Of a stretch of DNA of 64,000 bases, positions 1-8,632 are shown piece after piece. The translations under genes and the position numbers were made by a program. Location: positions 43,393-107,392 of the forward strand of contig CAYXFD010000007.1 of assembly GCA_964464175.1 (NCBI GenBank). The letters are read 5' to 3'. Source of the DNA: CAYXFD01 sp964464175 (GTDB taxonomy: Bacteria > Cloacimonadota > Cloacimonadia > Cloacimonadales > JAJBBL01). The stretch's first letter is position 1; every line of letters starts with the position of its first letter. Under the pieces are notes generated by a model, which worked only from the letters and a program-made list of their open reading frames with translations, did not search any database and was not told the origin of the DNA.

Positions 1-2
1 AC

Positions 3-920
3 AAAAGACAAGTGGCAAAAAAGGAAGTGAATGAGAACGAATACAGCAAAGCCAAGGAAAAAGAGTTTCTTCAAGAGTATTTTGAACTGATTAAGAAGTA
101 TGATATTGAATTAGATAACAAGATTTGCCATTCTTTTCTTGATAAATGGTTCTTACCTCCGGTTAGAGATGAGATAGATTTTATGTTTCAGGAGATAAAA
201 AAAATAACTGATCAGGATGTTAAGAAAATAACTGCAATAATTCTTAGTAGAACAGTTCGTTCCTGCCGGGCAACTACACATGCTGATTTAGGGACATTAA
301 AAGACCCTGTCAAGACTACATACTATTGTAAAAAACACGGGAAAATATGTAAACCGATCTTTTCGATCAAAGGATGGTGGTTAAGATACTCACAGGATAC
401 TTTAAAGCGTCTTCTCCAATTCGATTCTCTAAGAACCAAAACCTATCAGATATGCTTGATTGGAGACAGCAGAGTCATCGATCTTCACGAAGCTTTGAGC
501 AGGAAAAATGATTGTTTAAATCAATTATTGGTTAAACAGAAGGCAGCGGGGATTTTTTCAAGTCCGCCTTATGTCGGACTCATTAATTATCATGAACAAC
601 ACGCATACTCTTACGAGTTGTTTGGTTTTGAACGAAACGATGAAGCAGAAATCGGTTCTTTAACTAACGGTCAGGGAAAAGAAGCTAAGGAATCCTACGT
701 TAAAGGGATAGTCGAAACTCTAATGAATTGTAAGAAATATCTCAAGAAAGACTATGATGTTTTCTTGGTTGCTAATGATAAATTCAATCTATATCCAAGA
801 ATAGCACAGTTATCCGGCATGAAAATTGTGAATCAATTCAAACGCCCTGTTCTAAACAGAGTCGAGAAAGACAGATCTAATGCTTATTCGGAAACGATTT
901 TTCATCTAAAGGAAGGTTAG
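3..920 (+). CDS. DNA amino-methyltransferase, C-terminal part (partial at window edge)
   Basis: Partial gene: the frame is open to the left edge, so the GTG at 12 is probably internal. The SPPY motif (about residue 186 from that GTG) is motif IV of N4-cytosine/N6-adenine methyltransferases. No DPFxGxG SAM-binding motif follows it, so motif I should lie upstream of the window. The stop is directly followed by the ATG of a TdeIII-like endonuclease (TAGATG), so the two read as a type II restriction-modification pair in which this enzyme would protect the host's own sites. A GGNCC target is only a guess from the partner family. Confidence 0.75.
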   Translation, partial: KRQVAKKEVNENEYSKAKEKEFLQEYFELIKKYDIELDNKICHSFLDKWFLPPVRDEIDFMFQEIKKITDQDVKKITAIILSRTVRSCRATTHADLGTLKDPVKTTYYCKKHGKICKPIFSIKGWWLRYSQDTLKRLLQFDSLRTKTYQICLIGDSRVIDLHEALSRKNDCLNQLLVKQKAAGIFSSPPYVGLINYHEQHAYSYELFGFERNDEAEIGSLTNGQGKEAKESYVKGIVETLMNCKKYLKKDYDVFLVANDKFNLYPRIAQLSGMKIVNQFKRPVLNRVEKDRSNAYSETIFHLKEG

Positions 921-1694
921 ATGGTTTTTACAGCAGATCAAAGAAAGATTATCGAAAATATTATTAAGTCAAGCTTGATAAATAAGTTAAAGAAGTATAA
1001 GCCGGAATCAAATAATATGCCCTTTCATTACCGATTACTCGGTAAAGATAGAATGGCTTTATTTTCATTTATCCATTCGCTCAATACTACTTTTGGAACC
1101 TCAATTTTTGAGCCGGTGGCAGAGACTATAGCTAACTTGAATTTCGAATCTGCCTCAAAGCAATATGTAATGGGCAATGAGATAAGTAAAGCAGCTCAAG
1201 AAGAGATTCAAACTATAGTGAACGAATTGACTATGGGGAAGCTTCCCGATAAAAATGAAGAGGTAGAAAGAATCAGAAAGGTCTGTGATAAAGGTGAATT
1301 CACTAATCTTAAGACTGTTAAGGTTGATTTATTGATCGAAGACTGCGAAGGAGTGATTCACCTATTTGATTTGAAAACAGCTAAACCAAATATCAGTAAC
1401 TTCAAGGATTTTAAAAGAACACTTCTGGAGTGGGTAGCGATCTATCTGGCTACAAATCCTAAAGCCGACATAAAATCATACATTGCAATACCCTATAACC
1501 CTTATGAGCCAAAACCTTACGAAAGATGGACAGTGAGAGGGATGCTTGATCTGGAAAACGAACTGATGGTTGCCGCCGAATTCTGGAATTTTTTGGGTCA
1601 AGAAGAAATATACGATGAGTTGTTAGATTACTTTGAACGAGTCGGTAAAGAATTAAGGCCGGAAATTGATGAATATTTCAAGAGATTTAAATAG
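921..1694 (+). CDS. TdeIII-family type II restriction endonuclease
   Basis: 257 residues, starting on the base after the methyltransferase stop, so translation is probably coupled. The conserved block PFHYRLLGKDRMALFSFIHS (residues 34-53) followed by LNTTFGTSIFEPVA is what I recognise from TdeIII-type endonucleases, which cut GGNCC in the characterised member. A PD-(D/E)xK-like active site is visible as D136, then D150-L-K152 in a beta-strand context (VDLLIEDCEGVIHLFDLK). Length and end look complete. Its role would be cutting unmodified incoming DNA. The family assignment is by recalled similarity and the specificity is inferred. Confidence 0.75.
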   Translation: MVFTADQRKIIENIIKSSLINKLKKYKPESNNMPFHYRLLGKDRMALFSFIHSLNTTFGTSIFEPVAETIANLNFESASKQYVMGNEISKAAQEEIQTIVNELTMGKLPDKNEEVERIRKVCDKGEFTNLKTVKVDLLIEDCEGVIHLFDLKTAKPNISNFKDFKRTLLEWVAIYLATNPKADIKSYIAIPYNPYEPKPYERWTVRGMLDLENELMVAAEFWNFLGQEEIYDELLDYFERVGKELRPEIDEYFKRFK

Positions 1695-1728
1695 TATTTT
1701 TTTCTAAGACAGAATTATAGGAGTCAAA

Positions 1729-2145
1729 ATGCAGACTGATAAAAAGCGAATACTCTTTATCTGTACTCATAATTCAGCGAGGTCTCAGATGGCGGAAGGC
1801 CTGATAAATGCCTTTCACAGTGACCGCTATGAGGCTTTTAGTGCCGGAACCGAACCTTCATCAGTAAATCCTTATGTTTTCAAGGCTATGAATAAAATCG
1901 GGATTGACCTTTCTCAACACTATTCCAAGAGTATTGATGAATTCACCGGTCAGCAATTTGACTTTGTCGTTACTGTCTGCGATAATGCCAAGGAGACCTG
2001 TCCCTATTTTCCCGGCGGGAAAGAAAAGATTCATAAAAGCTTTCCTGATCCTTCAGCATTGAAAGGAGACGAAGAAACCATTCTGATTGAGACTGGTAAA
2101 ATCCGGGACGAGATAAAGGATTGGTTAAACAGGACATTTATATAA
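1729..2145 (+). CDS. arsC: Arsenate reductase, thioredoxin-coupled (low-molecular-weight phosphatase fold)
   Basis: 138 residues with the P-loop C12-X5-R18 (CTHNSARS), resolving cysteines C84 and C91, and D107 in FPDPS. These match C10, C82, C89 and D105 of the plasmid pI258-type ArsC, so the full thioredoxin-dependent arsenate-reduction triad is present and a simple protein tyrosine phosphatase is less likely. A ribosome site (TAGGAG) lies just before the ATG. No arsenite exporter or ArsR regulator is next to it; the neighbour is a methyltransferase that overlaps or follows closely. It sits between two restriction systems, in keeping with an accessory island. Confidence 0.88.
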   Translation: MQTDKKRILFICTHNSARSQMAEGLINAFHSDRYEAFSAGTEPSSVNPYVFKAMNKIGIDLSQHYSKSIDEFTGQQFDFVVTVCDNAKETCPYFPGGKEKIHKSFPDPSALKGDEETILIETGKIRDEIKDWLNRTFI

Positions 2146-2168
2146 AACATGAACCAATTGGATACAAG

Positions 2169-2930
2169 ATGAAAAAATGGTATGAAGAGCTTTTTGACGA
2201 CTATTCGAAGAATTATGATAAAGAAGATTTTGTTCAGGGCACAGTAGGTGAATGTGACTTTATCGAGCAGGAACTCAACTACCACAAGGAGACGAAAATT
2301 CTGGATATCGGCTGCGGTACCGGAAGGCATGCTATCGAGTTAACGAAGAGAGGATACAAGGTGACAGGAATTGACCTTTCGGAGTCGCAGTTAGAGAGAG
2401 CCAGAGGAAAAGCAAAAGCACAAAACTTGCAGATTGATTTTATCAGAATGGATGCCAGGGAGTTGAGCTATAATAAAGAATTCGACGTAGCTATAATGCT
2501 TTGTGAAGGTGCCTTTCCCCTTATGGAGACTGATGAGATGAATTTCCAGATTCTTCAAAAGGCGACTCAGGCACTCAGGGACAAAGGAAAGTTCATCTTC
2601 ACTACTCTTAACGGGCTCTTTCCTCTCTTTCATTCGGTAAAAGATTTTTGCAACACTTCAGCAACGGAAGGTAATCCTCAGTATAAAGAGAGTTCCTTTG
2701 ATTTGATGACCTTCCGGGACATTAACTCAATGATCGTTGAAGACGAGCAGGGAAACAAAAAGGAAATTGAGTGTAACGAAAGATATTATCTTCCCTCTGA
2801 GATAACCTGGCTGCTGAAATCTCTCGGTTACAGGCAAATCGCTATTCATCCGGCAGAACTGGGAGCCTTTTCCCGTCAACACGAACTTACTCCCGATGAT
2901 TTCGAGATGCTTGTTGTTGCTGATAAGTAG
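2169..2930 (+). CDS. Class I SAM-dependent methyltransferase
   Basis: Rossmann-type methyltransferase with motif I LDIGCGTGRHAIEL and the acidic post-I residue in VTGIDLSESQL. I place the start at ATG 2169 (MKKWYEELFDDYSKNYDKE), where the family homology begins. A TTG at 2121 would extend it by 16 residues and overlap arsC. Substrate unknown: it lacks the conserved cysteines of the arsenite methyltransferase ArsM, so the arsC neighbour does not prove an arsenic role. The acidic, Phe-rich C-terminal part (about 140-253) is probably the substrate cap. Confidence 0.75.
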   Translation: MKKWYEELFDDYSKNYDKEDFVQGTVGECDFIEQELNYHKETKILDIGCGTGRHAIELTKRGYKVTGIDLSESQLERARGKAKAQNLQIDFIRMDARELSYNKEFDVAIMLCEGAFPLMETDEMNFQILQKATQALRDKGKFIFTTLNGLFPLFHSVKDFCNTSATEGNPQYKESSFDLMTFRDINSMIVEDEQGNKKEIECNERYYLPSEITWLLKSLGYRQIAIHPAELGAFSRQHELTPDDFEMLVVADK

Positions 2931-3249
2931 ATTGGGTTATTATCAGCCAGTCCAAACGATTATCTCTGCTAATCCGGGACGGTTCTGCTTATGATGATAC
3001 AGCTTCAGAGTTGTTTACTAAAAATGAGGAGAATAATCGGAAACGTAGCCATTGACGCGTAGAGATACTTTTTTATTCTTATGCTCCAGAGTGGAAACTG
3101 AAGGTAGCATAGAAAAAGGTTTGACATTTATTCTTAAGAAATGGTTATGAAATAGAAGAAAGATTAGTACTACATAGTTGTTTGTGAATCAATCTGAGAG
3201 AATGTAAAGAGAAGAGCAGGACTCTTTTGCGATAATGGGATAGTGTGAG
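2931..3249 (+). other. Intergenic stretch ahead of the MjaI-type R-M pair, with a possible promoter
   Basis: 319 bases with no convincing gene. A consensus -35 (TTGACA, 3121-3126) is followed 19 nt later by TATGAA (3146-3151), a weak -10 that could drive the methyltransferase at 3250. The ribosome site of that gene is poor (ATGGGATAGTGTGAG). No repeat, tRNA or inverted repeat was seen. Confidence 0.3.
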
Positions 3250-4539
3250 ATGAAAACGAAACATACGATTTATTTTTATGATTCCAGAAAAATGCATGAA
3301 ATAGAGGATGAATCAGTTCACCTTGTTGTAACTTCTCCTCCATATTGGCAATTGAAGGATTATGGCAATAGGAAACAAGTTGGATTTAACGACACTTATG
3401 AAGAATATATAAACAACCTGAATCTTGTTTGGCAAGAATGTCACAGGGTTTTACATAAAGGGTGTCGTCTCTGTATTAATATTGGGGATCAGTTTGCCCG
3501 GTCAGTTTACTACGGAAGATATAAAATTATTCCGATCAGAACTGAAATCATCAAGTTTTGTGAGAGCGTTGGTTTCGATTATATGGGAGCAATTATATGG
3601 CAGAAAGTCACCACCTGTAATACTACGGGGGGGGCTACAATAATGGGTTCATTTCCCTACCCAAGAAATGGAATATTGAAACTGGATTATGAATTCATCT
3701 TGATATTTAAGAAATATGGTAATCCTCCTTCGGTGAGCAAAGAAAAGAAAGAACAATCAAAAATGACTAAAGATGAATGGAACCGTTATTTTACAGGGCA
3801 TTGGAATTTTGCCGGAGAGAAGCAAGCGAAACATCTGGCAATGTTTCCTGAAAAACTGCCCAAACGTTTGATAAAGATGTTCAGCTTTGTTGAGGATACT
3901 GTTCTCGATCCTTTTTTAGGCAGCGGAACGACAACCTTAGCTGCTAAGAATCTTGGAAGGAATTCAATCGGATACGAAGTAAACGAAGAATTTCTGCCGA
4001 TTATGAGTGAGAAGCTTGGACTAGATCAGATGGATGTTTTTCAGGATACGATATTTGAGATAAAGAAAGGTAATAGCAAGCAAATGGAATTTGAAAATGA
4101 AATAAGTAAATTACCCTATATCTTTAATGACACGATTAAGTTTGATAAGAAAGTTGATCCGAAAAAGCTGCGATTTGGCTCTAAGATTGATACCTCACAG
4201 GATTCGAAAGAATTATACTATACAATAAAAGAGATAATTTCACCGGAACTATTGCTTCTAAATAATGGACTTAAGATTAGATTAATAGGAATCAAAGAGA
4301 AGCCTGAAATGAATGGTAAAGCTGTTGAGTATCTGCGGAAAAAGACTATGGGGGAGAGGATAGTTTTACGTTTTGATGCATTGAAACACGACAATGATAA
4401 TAACTTACTCTGTTATCTATATCTGAAGAACAAGACCTTTATTAATGCTCACCTGATTCAAAGTGGTCTTGTGGATGTAGATACAAGTAAGGAATATAAG
4501 TACAGAAATAGTTTCTTAGCAAAAAGGGTGGAATTATAG
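3250..4539 (+). CDS. N4-cytosine-type DNA methyltransferase fused to a staphylococcal-nuclease-like domain
   Basis: 429 residues. Residues 1-265 form a beta-class amino-methyltransferase: motif IV TSPPYW (28-33) precedes motif I DPFLGSGTT (220-228), as in CTAG methylases such as M.MthZI. Residues about 325-429 resemble an SNase/Tudor-SN OB-fold: GLKIRLIGIKEKPE (340-353), then AVEYLRKKTMGERIVLRF, then LLCYLYLKNKTFINAHLIQSGL. Against nuclease catalytic residues, the first Arg (R344) and the Glu (E353) are kept, the Asp is K349, and the second Arg (GRxLAY position) is N385, so the tail is probably non-cleaving and may bind DNA or its partner. Its TAG overlaps the GTG of the endonuclease gene by one base. 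Confidence 0.8.
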   Translation: MKTKHTIYFYDSRKMHEIEDESVHLVVTSPPYWQLKDYGNRKQVGFNDTYEEYINNLNLVWQECHRVLHKGCRLCINIGDQFARSVYYGRYKIIPIRTEIIKFCESVGFDYMGAIIWQKVTTCNTTGGATIMGSFPYPRNGILKLDYEFILIFKKYGNPPSVSKEKKEQSKMTKDEWNRYFTGHWNFAGEKQAKHLAMFPEKLPKRLIKMFSFVEDTVLDPFLGSGTTTLAAKNLGRNSIGYEVNEEFLPIMSEKLGLDQMDVFQDTIFEIKKGNSKQMEFENEISKLPYIFNDTIKFDKKVDPKKLRFGSKIDTSQDSKELYYTIKEIISPELLLLNNGLKIRLIGIKEKPEMNGKAVEYLRKKTMGERIVLRFDALKHDNDNNLLCYLYLKNKTFINAHLIQSGLVDVDTSKEYKYRNSFLAKRVEL

Positions 4540-5168
4540 TGCCAAAAGAATGGATAATAAATCAGGCAAATATGCGTTGGCAGTTTAACAGACCGCGAAA
4601 TGTCGGAAAAGTTTCGGAAGAGATAAGAAAGTGCTCTCCTAAAACCTTAGAAGAGTGGCAGAAGTACTACTATGACAATGTGTATCCCGAAGAGCACTTA
4701 AAACAGCTTGGAAGAAGATTATACATGAAGATAAGTGAGGTCTGCCGGGCAGAGATCGATAGTATTACCGAGCAGGATTGTATAGACTTTGTCATCAATC
4801 TCATAATTAAAAGAACATTCGATGGTTATCAATCCGAAATTGATACTATATATGGTCAACTGCAAGAAATACTCGGTGTTGCTGTAGAACCTGCTCCTGA
4901 CAAATGGGACAGAATCTATAATGTTGATTTCTTTATCAAAGTGAAGGACAAGTTTATCGGGATTCAAATCAAACCGGCAGGATATGCCTATATAACCCAA
5001 ATAATCAACGAACAAAAATTTCAGGCAAAATCACATGAAAAATTCACTGCCCGGTATGGAGGTAGAGTCTTCTATATTATTTCGATAAAAGAGGGCAAAA
5101 AGAAAATAATACATAACCAAGATGTCATTTCAGAGATTAGAAAAGAGATCGAGAGGTTGAAGTTGTAA
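4539..5168 (+). CDS. MjaI-family type II restriction endonuclease
   Basis: 209 residues with a GTG start overlapping the methylase stop (TAGTG), so expression is coupled. The N-terminal block NRPRNVGKVSEEIRKCSPKT (17-36) plus EEWQKYYYDNVYPEEHL is what I associate with MjaI-type endonucleases, whose characterised member recognises CTAG. A PD-(D/E)xK-like site is visible as D130 (YNVDFFI) and Q143-I-K145 (GIQIKP), with Gln in place of the usual acidic residue. The pairing with a TSPPYW methylase supports an R-M role. Specificity is inferred from family recall only. Confidence 0.72.
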   Translation: MPKEWIINQANMRWQFNRPRNVGKVSEEIRKCSPKTLEEWQKYYYDNVYPEEHLKQLGRRLYMKISEVCRAEIDSITEQDCIDFVINLIIKRTFDGYQSEIDTIYGQLQEILGVAVEPAPDKWDRIYNVDFFIKVKDKFIGIQIKPAGYAYITQIINEQKFQAKSHEKFTARYGGRVFYIISIKEGKKKIIHNQDVISEIRKEIERLKL

Positions 5169-5228
5169 TGTGCTTTAGAATTTCTTAATTAATGTTTAGC
5201 CACGAAAAAAGATCAAGGGAGGCTATCC

Positions 5229-6353
5229 GTGAATGCTCATATTATCAATTGTGATAAAATAGATCTCTTTGATAAATTCAAAGCAGATGGTTATTTAGGT
5301 GTTGGATTTCCTAAGGTTGAAGTAAGAGAGGGTAAAGCTAATGTAAAAACGTCAGGGCAATTACGCAACATATGTAAAAATGCGTATGGTATGTTTGCCG
5401 ATATGAAAAGAGTATTTCCGGGGGATATGATCTTTGTGCATACAGAAAAGCGTATTTACGGAGTTTTTAAGGCGAAATCACATTTCAAAGAAGATCTATC
5501 AGTTGACGAGTTGTATCTGAGTAAAAATATTCACTTTTATAGTGTTCAAAATAATCAGGAGTCCGGATGGCAAAGGTATACCAACAGAGAGTTGCCGCAG
5601 TTAAGAGATTATTTTAGGCAAGTAAGCATTTCACATTTCATAGATAAAGATGATAGAAACATATGTTTTGAGAAAGGTTTTTCAGCAACAGAGGTGTTTG
5701 ATTTAAAAAGAGCAGGGAAGATATGGTCAATACCAGAAAGATGGAAATATCCAGATAGTGCAAGAATTGTTAGACCAATAATGCTTGATGAGGCGCAGGA
5801 ATTAATTAAGCTTCTTGAGTTACAAAATCTTGAATCTGACCGAATAGAGATGTTGCCAAAGAAGATGGATCAGATGAATGATATACAATTAGTTTTAAAT
5901 CCCAAGATTGTTGAAAACGAGAAAATTATTGAAGCTTGGTTAAATATGAGTTTTAAAACAAAAGACTTAAAAGATGTATTCGGAACAATAGATTCCTTTG
6001 GAAACAATGTTCAGGTAGGATATCTCAAAGGAATCGATATCTTTGGATATCGTCGTACAGCAAGAGGGTTAACTAAGTACAAAGTGATTGAAGTAAAAAA
6101 AGATAGAATACTAAACGGTACATCTTGTCTTGAACAAGTTAGTACATATATGGACTGGGTGATTATGCATTTGTCAGAAGGCAATCCTAAATTGGTTGAA
6201 GGGTATATAGTTGCCAGAGATTTCGACAAAGAGACTATTCAATTCGTAAAAAAGCATAATGCTATTAATTCGGGTAGAAAAATTAGCCTTGTAAAGTTTT
6301 CCTATGTAGAGCCATGCTACGCTACGATCGAATTAAACAAGATTGATACTTAA
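5229..6353 (+). CDS. Putative PUA/EVE-like domain plus PD-(D/E)xK (NucS/DUF91-like) nuclease
   Basis: 374 residues, GTG start with a good ribosome site (GGGAGG, 5217-5222). Residues 1-135 contain a block typical of PUA-superfamily base readers (VFPGDMIFVHTEKRIYGVFKAKS, 62-84). Residues about 220-374 look like a NucS/DUF91-type nuclease: G-I-D270, then E288-V-K290 (YKVIEVKKD), then Q303 with Y307. That composition suggests a modification-dependent (type IV-like) restriction enzyme or an accessory of the upstream R-M pair, in the same orientation 60 bases away. The domain calls are by eye; no name is justified. Confidence 0.5.
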   Translation: MNAHIINCDKIDLFDKFKADGYLGVGFPKVEVREGKANVKTSGQLRNICKNAYGMFADMKRVFPGDMIFVHTEKRIYGVFKAKSHFKEDLSVDELYLSKNIHFYSVQNNQESGWQRYTNRELPQLRDYFRQVSISHFIDKDDRNICFEKGFSATEVFDLKRAGKIWSIPERWKYPDSARIVRPIMLDEAQELIKLLELQNLESDRIEMLPKKMDQMNDIQLVLNPKIVENEKIIEAWLNMSFKTKDLKDVFGTIDSFGNNVQVGYLKGIDIFGYRRTARGLTKYKVIEVKKDRILNGTSCLEQVSTYMDWVIMHLSEGNPKLVEGYIVARDFDKETIQFVKKHNAINSGRKISLVKFSYVEPCYATIELNKIDT

Positions 6354-6526
6354 CAAGAGTGCTGATAATGCATTAAGGAAATGGAGAGTCATTATAAAAG
6401 TGTTGAAAACCAGTCCTTATAGACGATGATATTTCTCCACTAGTTTGATTTGATATTGTATCGGTAAACCTGTAAAATGTATGCTCTTGCTACAGATATT
6501 CAAGTTTCAAATCGTCACTCATTTAC

Positions 6527-7261
6527 TCACTTCCCCATAATTCTTTCGGCATCTTCTTTATCGGAAGAGAAGGTGAAGGCGTTAACGATGTTGTGAGAGT
6601 TTTGCGGGTCGGTAACGCGGGAATACATGATCCTCAGGGCTTCTAACTGGTCGTCTGAAAAGCTGAGTACTTCGATTATTCTGACGATCTGTGAGACCAT
6701 GAACCAGGAGTCCCGGGATGCTAACCTGATTATTCTCAATTGATCATCAGAAAAACTTTCGGATTCAACATTATCGAGAAATCTGCTAAAATCCGGTTCG
6801 GACATGGCATTTTTCACCGGTTCACTGGCAGGGGGTGGCGGGGGTGGCGGGGGTGGTGAAGATTCTTCCTGGATGGTCATTCCCTGCTCCGTGAAGTTCA
6901 TGCTGATGTTGATGGAAGATGATCCTTGAGTCTGTTGTTGTGAGGCTGCATGCTGAATATTAACTGAGGTATCGGCAGGGAGAAGAGCGAGCAAGGCAAA
7001 AATCTCGGAGATAAGTCTTTCGGCTCTTGCTTTATCAAGACGGGCAAGCTTACTTATGTAGTCTTTTTCCAGTTCTTCGAGTTTCATAGCTATATTATCG
7101 ATTAGGGTCCCGCTATCAGTTTTGCCATCATCGAAGGAATCGCTGCCGGTAATTTTCAGGCTGAAAGATCCGTCCGGGGTAGTTATGGAAAACTCTTCAG
7201 CAAAAGCGAGTGTTGAACAGATCAACAGCAACGAAATTAGTAGAATATAGATCAATTTCAT
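6527..7261 (-). CDS. Secreted DUF4476-domain protein with a polyproline linker
   Basis: 244 residues with a clear signal peptide (MKLIYILLISLLLICSTLAFA, cleavage near 21-22). The C-terminal 90 residues fit DUF4476: FSDDQLRIIRLASRDSW... then FSDDQLEALRIMYSRVTDPQN and FSSDKEDAERIM, repeated helical units known from secreted proteins of Bacteroidota. A run of nine prolines separates this from a Gln/Ser-rich middle part. Ribosome site GAGGAG is 8 nt before the ATG. It stands alone, convergent with the nuclease gene. Function is unknown; an exported or periplasmic location is likely. Confidence 0.75.
   Translation of the reverse strand: MKLIYILLISLLLICSTLAFAEEFSITTPDGSFSLKITGSDSFDDGKTDSGTLIDNIAMKLEELEKDYISKLARLDKARAERLISEIFALLALLPADTSVNIQHAASQQQTQGSSSINISMNFTEQGMTIQEESSPPPPPPPPPASEPVKNAMSEPDFSRFLDNVESESFSDDQLRIIRLASRDSWFMVSQIVRIIEVLSFSDDQLEALRIMYSRVTDPQNSHNIVNAFTFSSDKEDAERIMGK
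6831..6857 (-). repeat. Three 9-bp tandem repeats encoding polyproline
   Basis: The unit GGGGGTGGC is present three times (last copy GGGGGTGGT) and encodes the Pro9 run of the DUF4476 protein. Unit length is a multiple of three, so copy-number change would alter linker length without a frameshift. Confidence 0.85.
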
Positions 7262-7716
7262 AATAAACTCCTCATTAAGATCATTGTTTTCGAGTCAAAA
7301 TCTCTCTTTTAACATATTGAGTCAAGAATTTTTGGAAGAGTGAACTCGCTTTTATCTGAACGGATACTGAAAAGGAAAGAAAAAATAATGGTTGGATTAC
7401 ATTTTTTTGTTGAGCCGGAAGTTTTTTAGTCTATCTTGTAAGAGAATACGAATGTTGTTTTCCGGGAATCTGTTGACAGACAAGCAGAAGGGATTGGACT
7501 CTGGGTATCACCGTCGAATTGTTAGTTGAAACAGAAATATATTTACAAAGAACTTAGGGATGAGTATTATGTCTTTTACAGAATTTTTTCTATTGAGGTA
7601 GTTCTTTATATCATGATTTTGAGAAATCTATCCTGTCAGAAGCAGGAATGAACCCGGAAGGAAAAGCCCTGACGAGAAACTCAACAGTGAAGGATACGGA
7701 AAACTAATTAGATGAG
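7262..7716 (+). other. Gene-poor stretch, possible decayed coding remnant
   Basis: 455 bases between divergent genes. The last 110 bases hold codon-like sequence split between frames: one frame reads YRIFSIEVVLY before a stop, another ends in FEKSILSEAGMNPEGKAL before a stop at about 7708. This could be the frameshifted 3' end of a lost gene, or chance. A TTGACA at 7472-7477 has no good -10 partner. Nothing else is recognisable. Confidence 0.3.
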
Positions 7717-7731
7717 GTGATAAACGGGAAA

Positions 7732-8514
7732 ATGGCAAATGAAAAGCTTAACGAGAGAAGGCTTTACCATGATCTAGCAGGATTTTGGCATCTGGTGAGT
7801 CCTTTGGAAGACTATCTTGAAGAGACCGAAACATTCTGTGAGATGATAAAGGAGAGCAGTGAAAGAGAATTGCATAGTCTCTTACATTTGGGCTGTGGAC
7901 GCGGCCACAATGACTTTGTCTTCAAGCGGTATTTTGCGGTAACAGGAGTAGATATAAGTCCGGAAATGCTGGAATGGGCAAGGCGGCTTAATCCGGAGGT
8001 TGCTTATCTTCAGGGAGATATGCGTACCACTAAACTGGGGAAACTCTTTGATATCGTGGTTGCTGTAGATTCTGTTGACTATCTTCTGACAAAAGACGAC
8101 TTAAGAAGTTTTTTCAAAAATGCCTGGCTTCATCTTAATCCGGGCGGGGTTTTGATGTTTATTCTGGATAAAACGAAAGAGAGTTTTGTTCAGAACGACA
8201 GTGTCGTTTACAGTAACGATGAAAAAGATGAATTGATCACTGTGTTCGAGAATTGTTTCGATCCGGACGAAAAAGATACGGAGTATGAGTTAACATTTCT
8301 TTATCTCTACCGCAAGGCAGGTAAACTAAAGATGTATTCGGACAGGCATCTCTGTGGTTTATTCAGGAAGAAAGAGGTAGAAGAGTTAATGACGGAAGCC
8401 GGTTTTGAGGTAAAGGTTATCGATTATCTTTCTCCTGAGTCAGCATGGGGTAGTAATGCCGAGATGGAAGGAGAGATTTTCCCTCTCTTTTTGGGAGTAA
8501 AAACCGGAGCATAA
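7732..8514 (+). CDS. Class I SAM-dependent methyltransferase
   Basis: About 260 residues. Motif I is LLHLGCGRGHNDF, the acidic binding residue is in VTGVDISPEML, and the post-motif GDMRTTKLGKLFDIVVAVDSVDYL is typical of small-molecule methyltransferases. I choose ATG 7732 because GAGGTGAT lies about 10 nt upstream; a GTG at 7717 would add five residues. Substrate unknown. A methionine-rich or cysteine-rich metal site is absent. The hybrid kinase gene follows after 118 bases on the same strand, so co-transcription is possible but not shown. Confidence 0.72.
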   Translation: MANEKLNERRLYHDLAGFWHLVSPLEDYLEETETFCEMIKESSERELHSLLHLGCGRGHNDFVFKRYFAVTGVDISPEMLEWARRLNPEVAYLQGDMRTTKLGKLFDIVVAVDSVDYLLTKDDLRSFFKNAWLHLNPGGVLMFILDKTKESFVQNDSVVYSNDEKDELITVFENCFDPDEKDTEYELTFLYLYRKAGKLKMYSDRHLCGLFRKKEVEELMTEAGFEVKVIDYLSPESAWGSNAEMEGEIFPLFLGVKTGA

Positions 8515-8632
8515 ATCCGTTTATTTAGAGAGGAAAGAAGGATAGTTTGAGGTATTGTATCAAAAGAGAAACCGAATCTCCGGACAGAAGCAGAAAACTT
8601 TCTCTCGGTAAACAGTAAGAAAGAAGGAAGAA

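Noticed and set aside
2121..2168. Longer methyltransferase start (TTG 2121) overlapping arsC
   Set aside because: Homology begins at ATG 2169 and the extra residues repeat the arsC frame in another register.
3..6353. Transposase or integrase that would explain the island
   Set aside because: No transposase, integrase or flanking direct repeat was recognised; the island may extend beyond the left edge.
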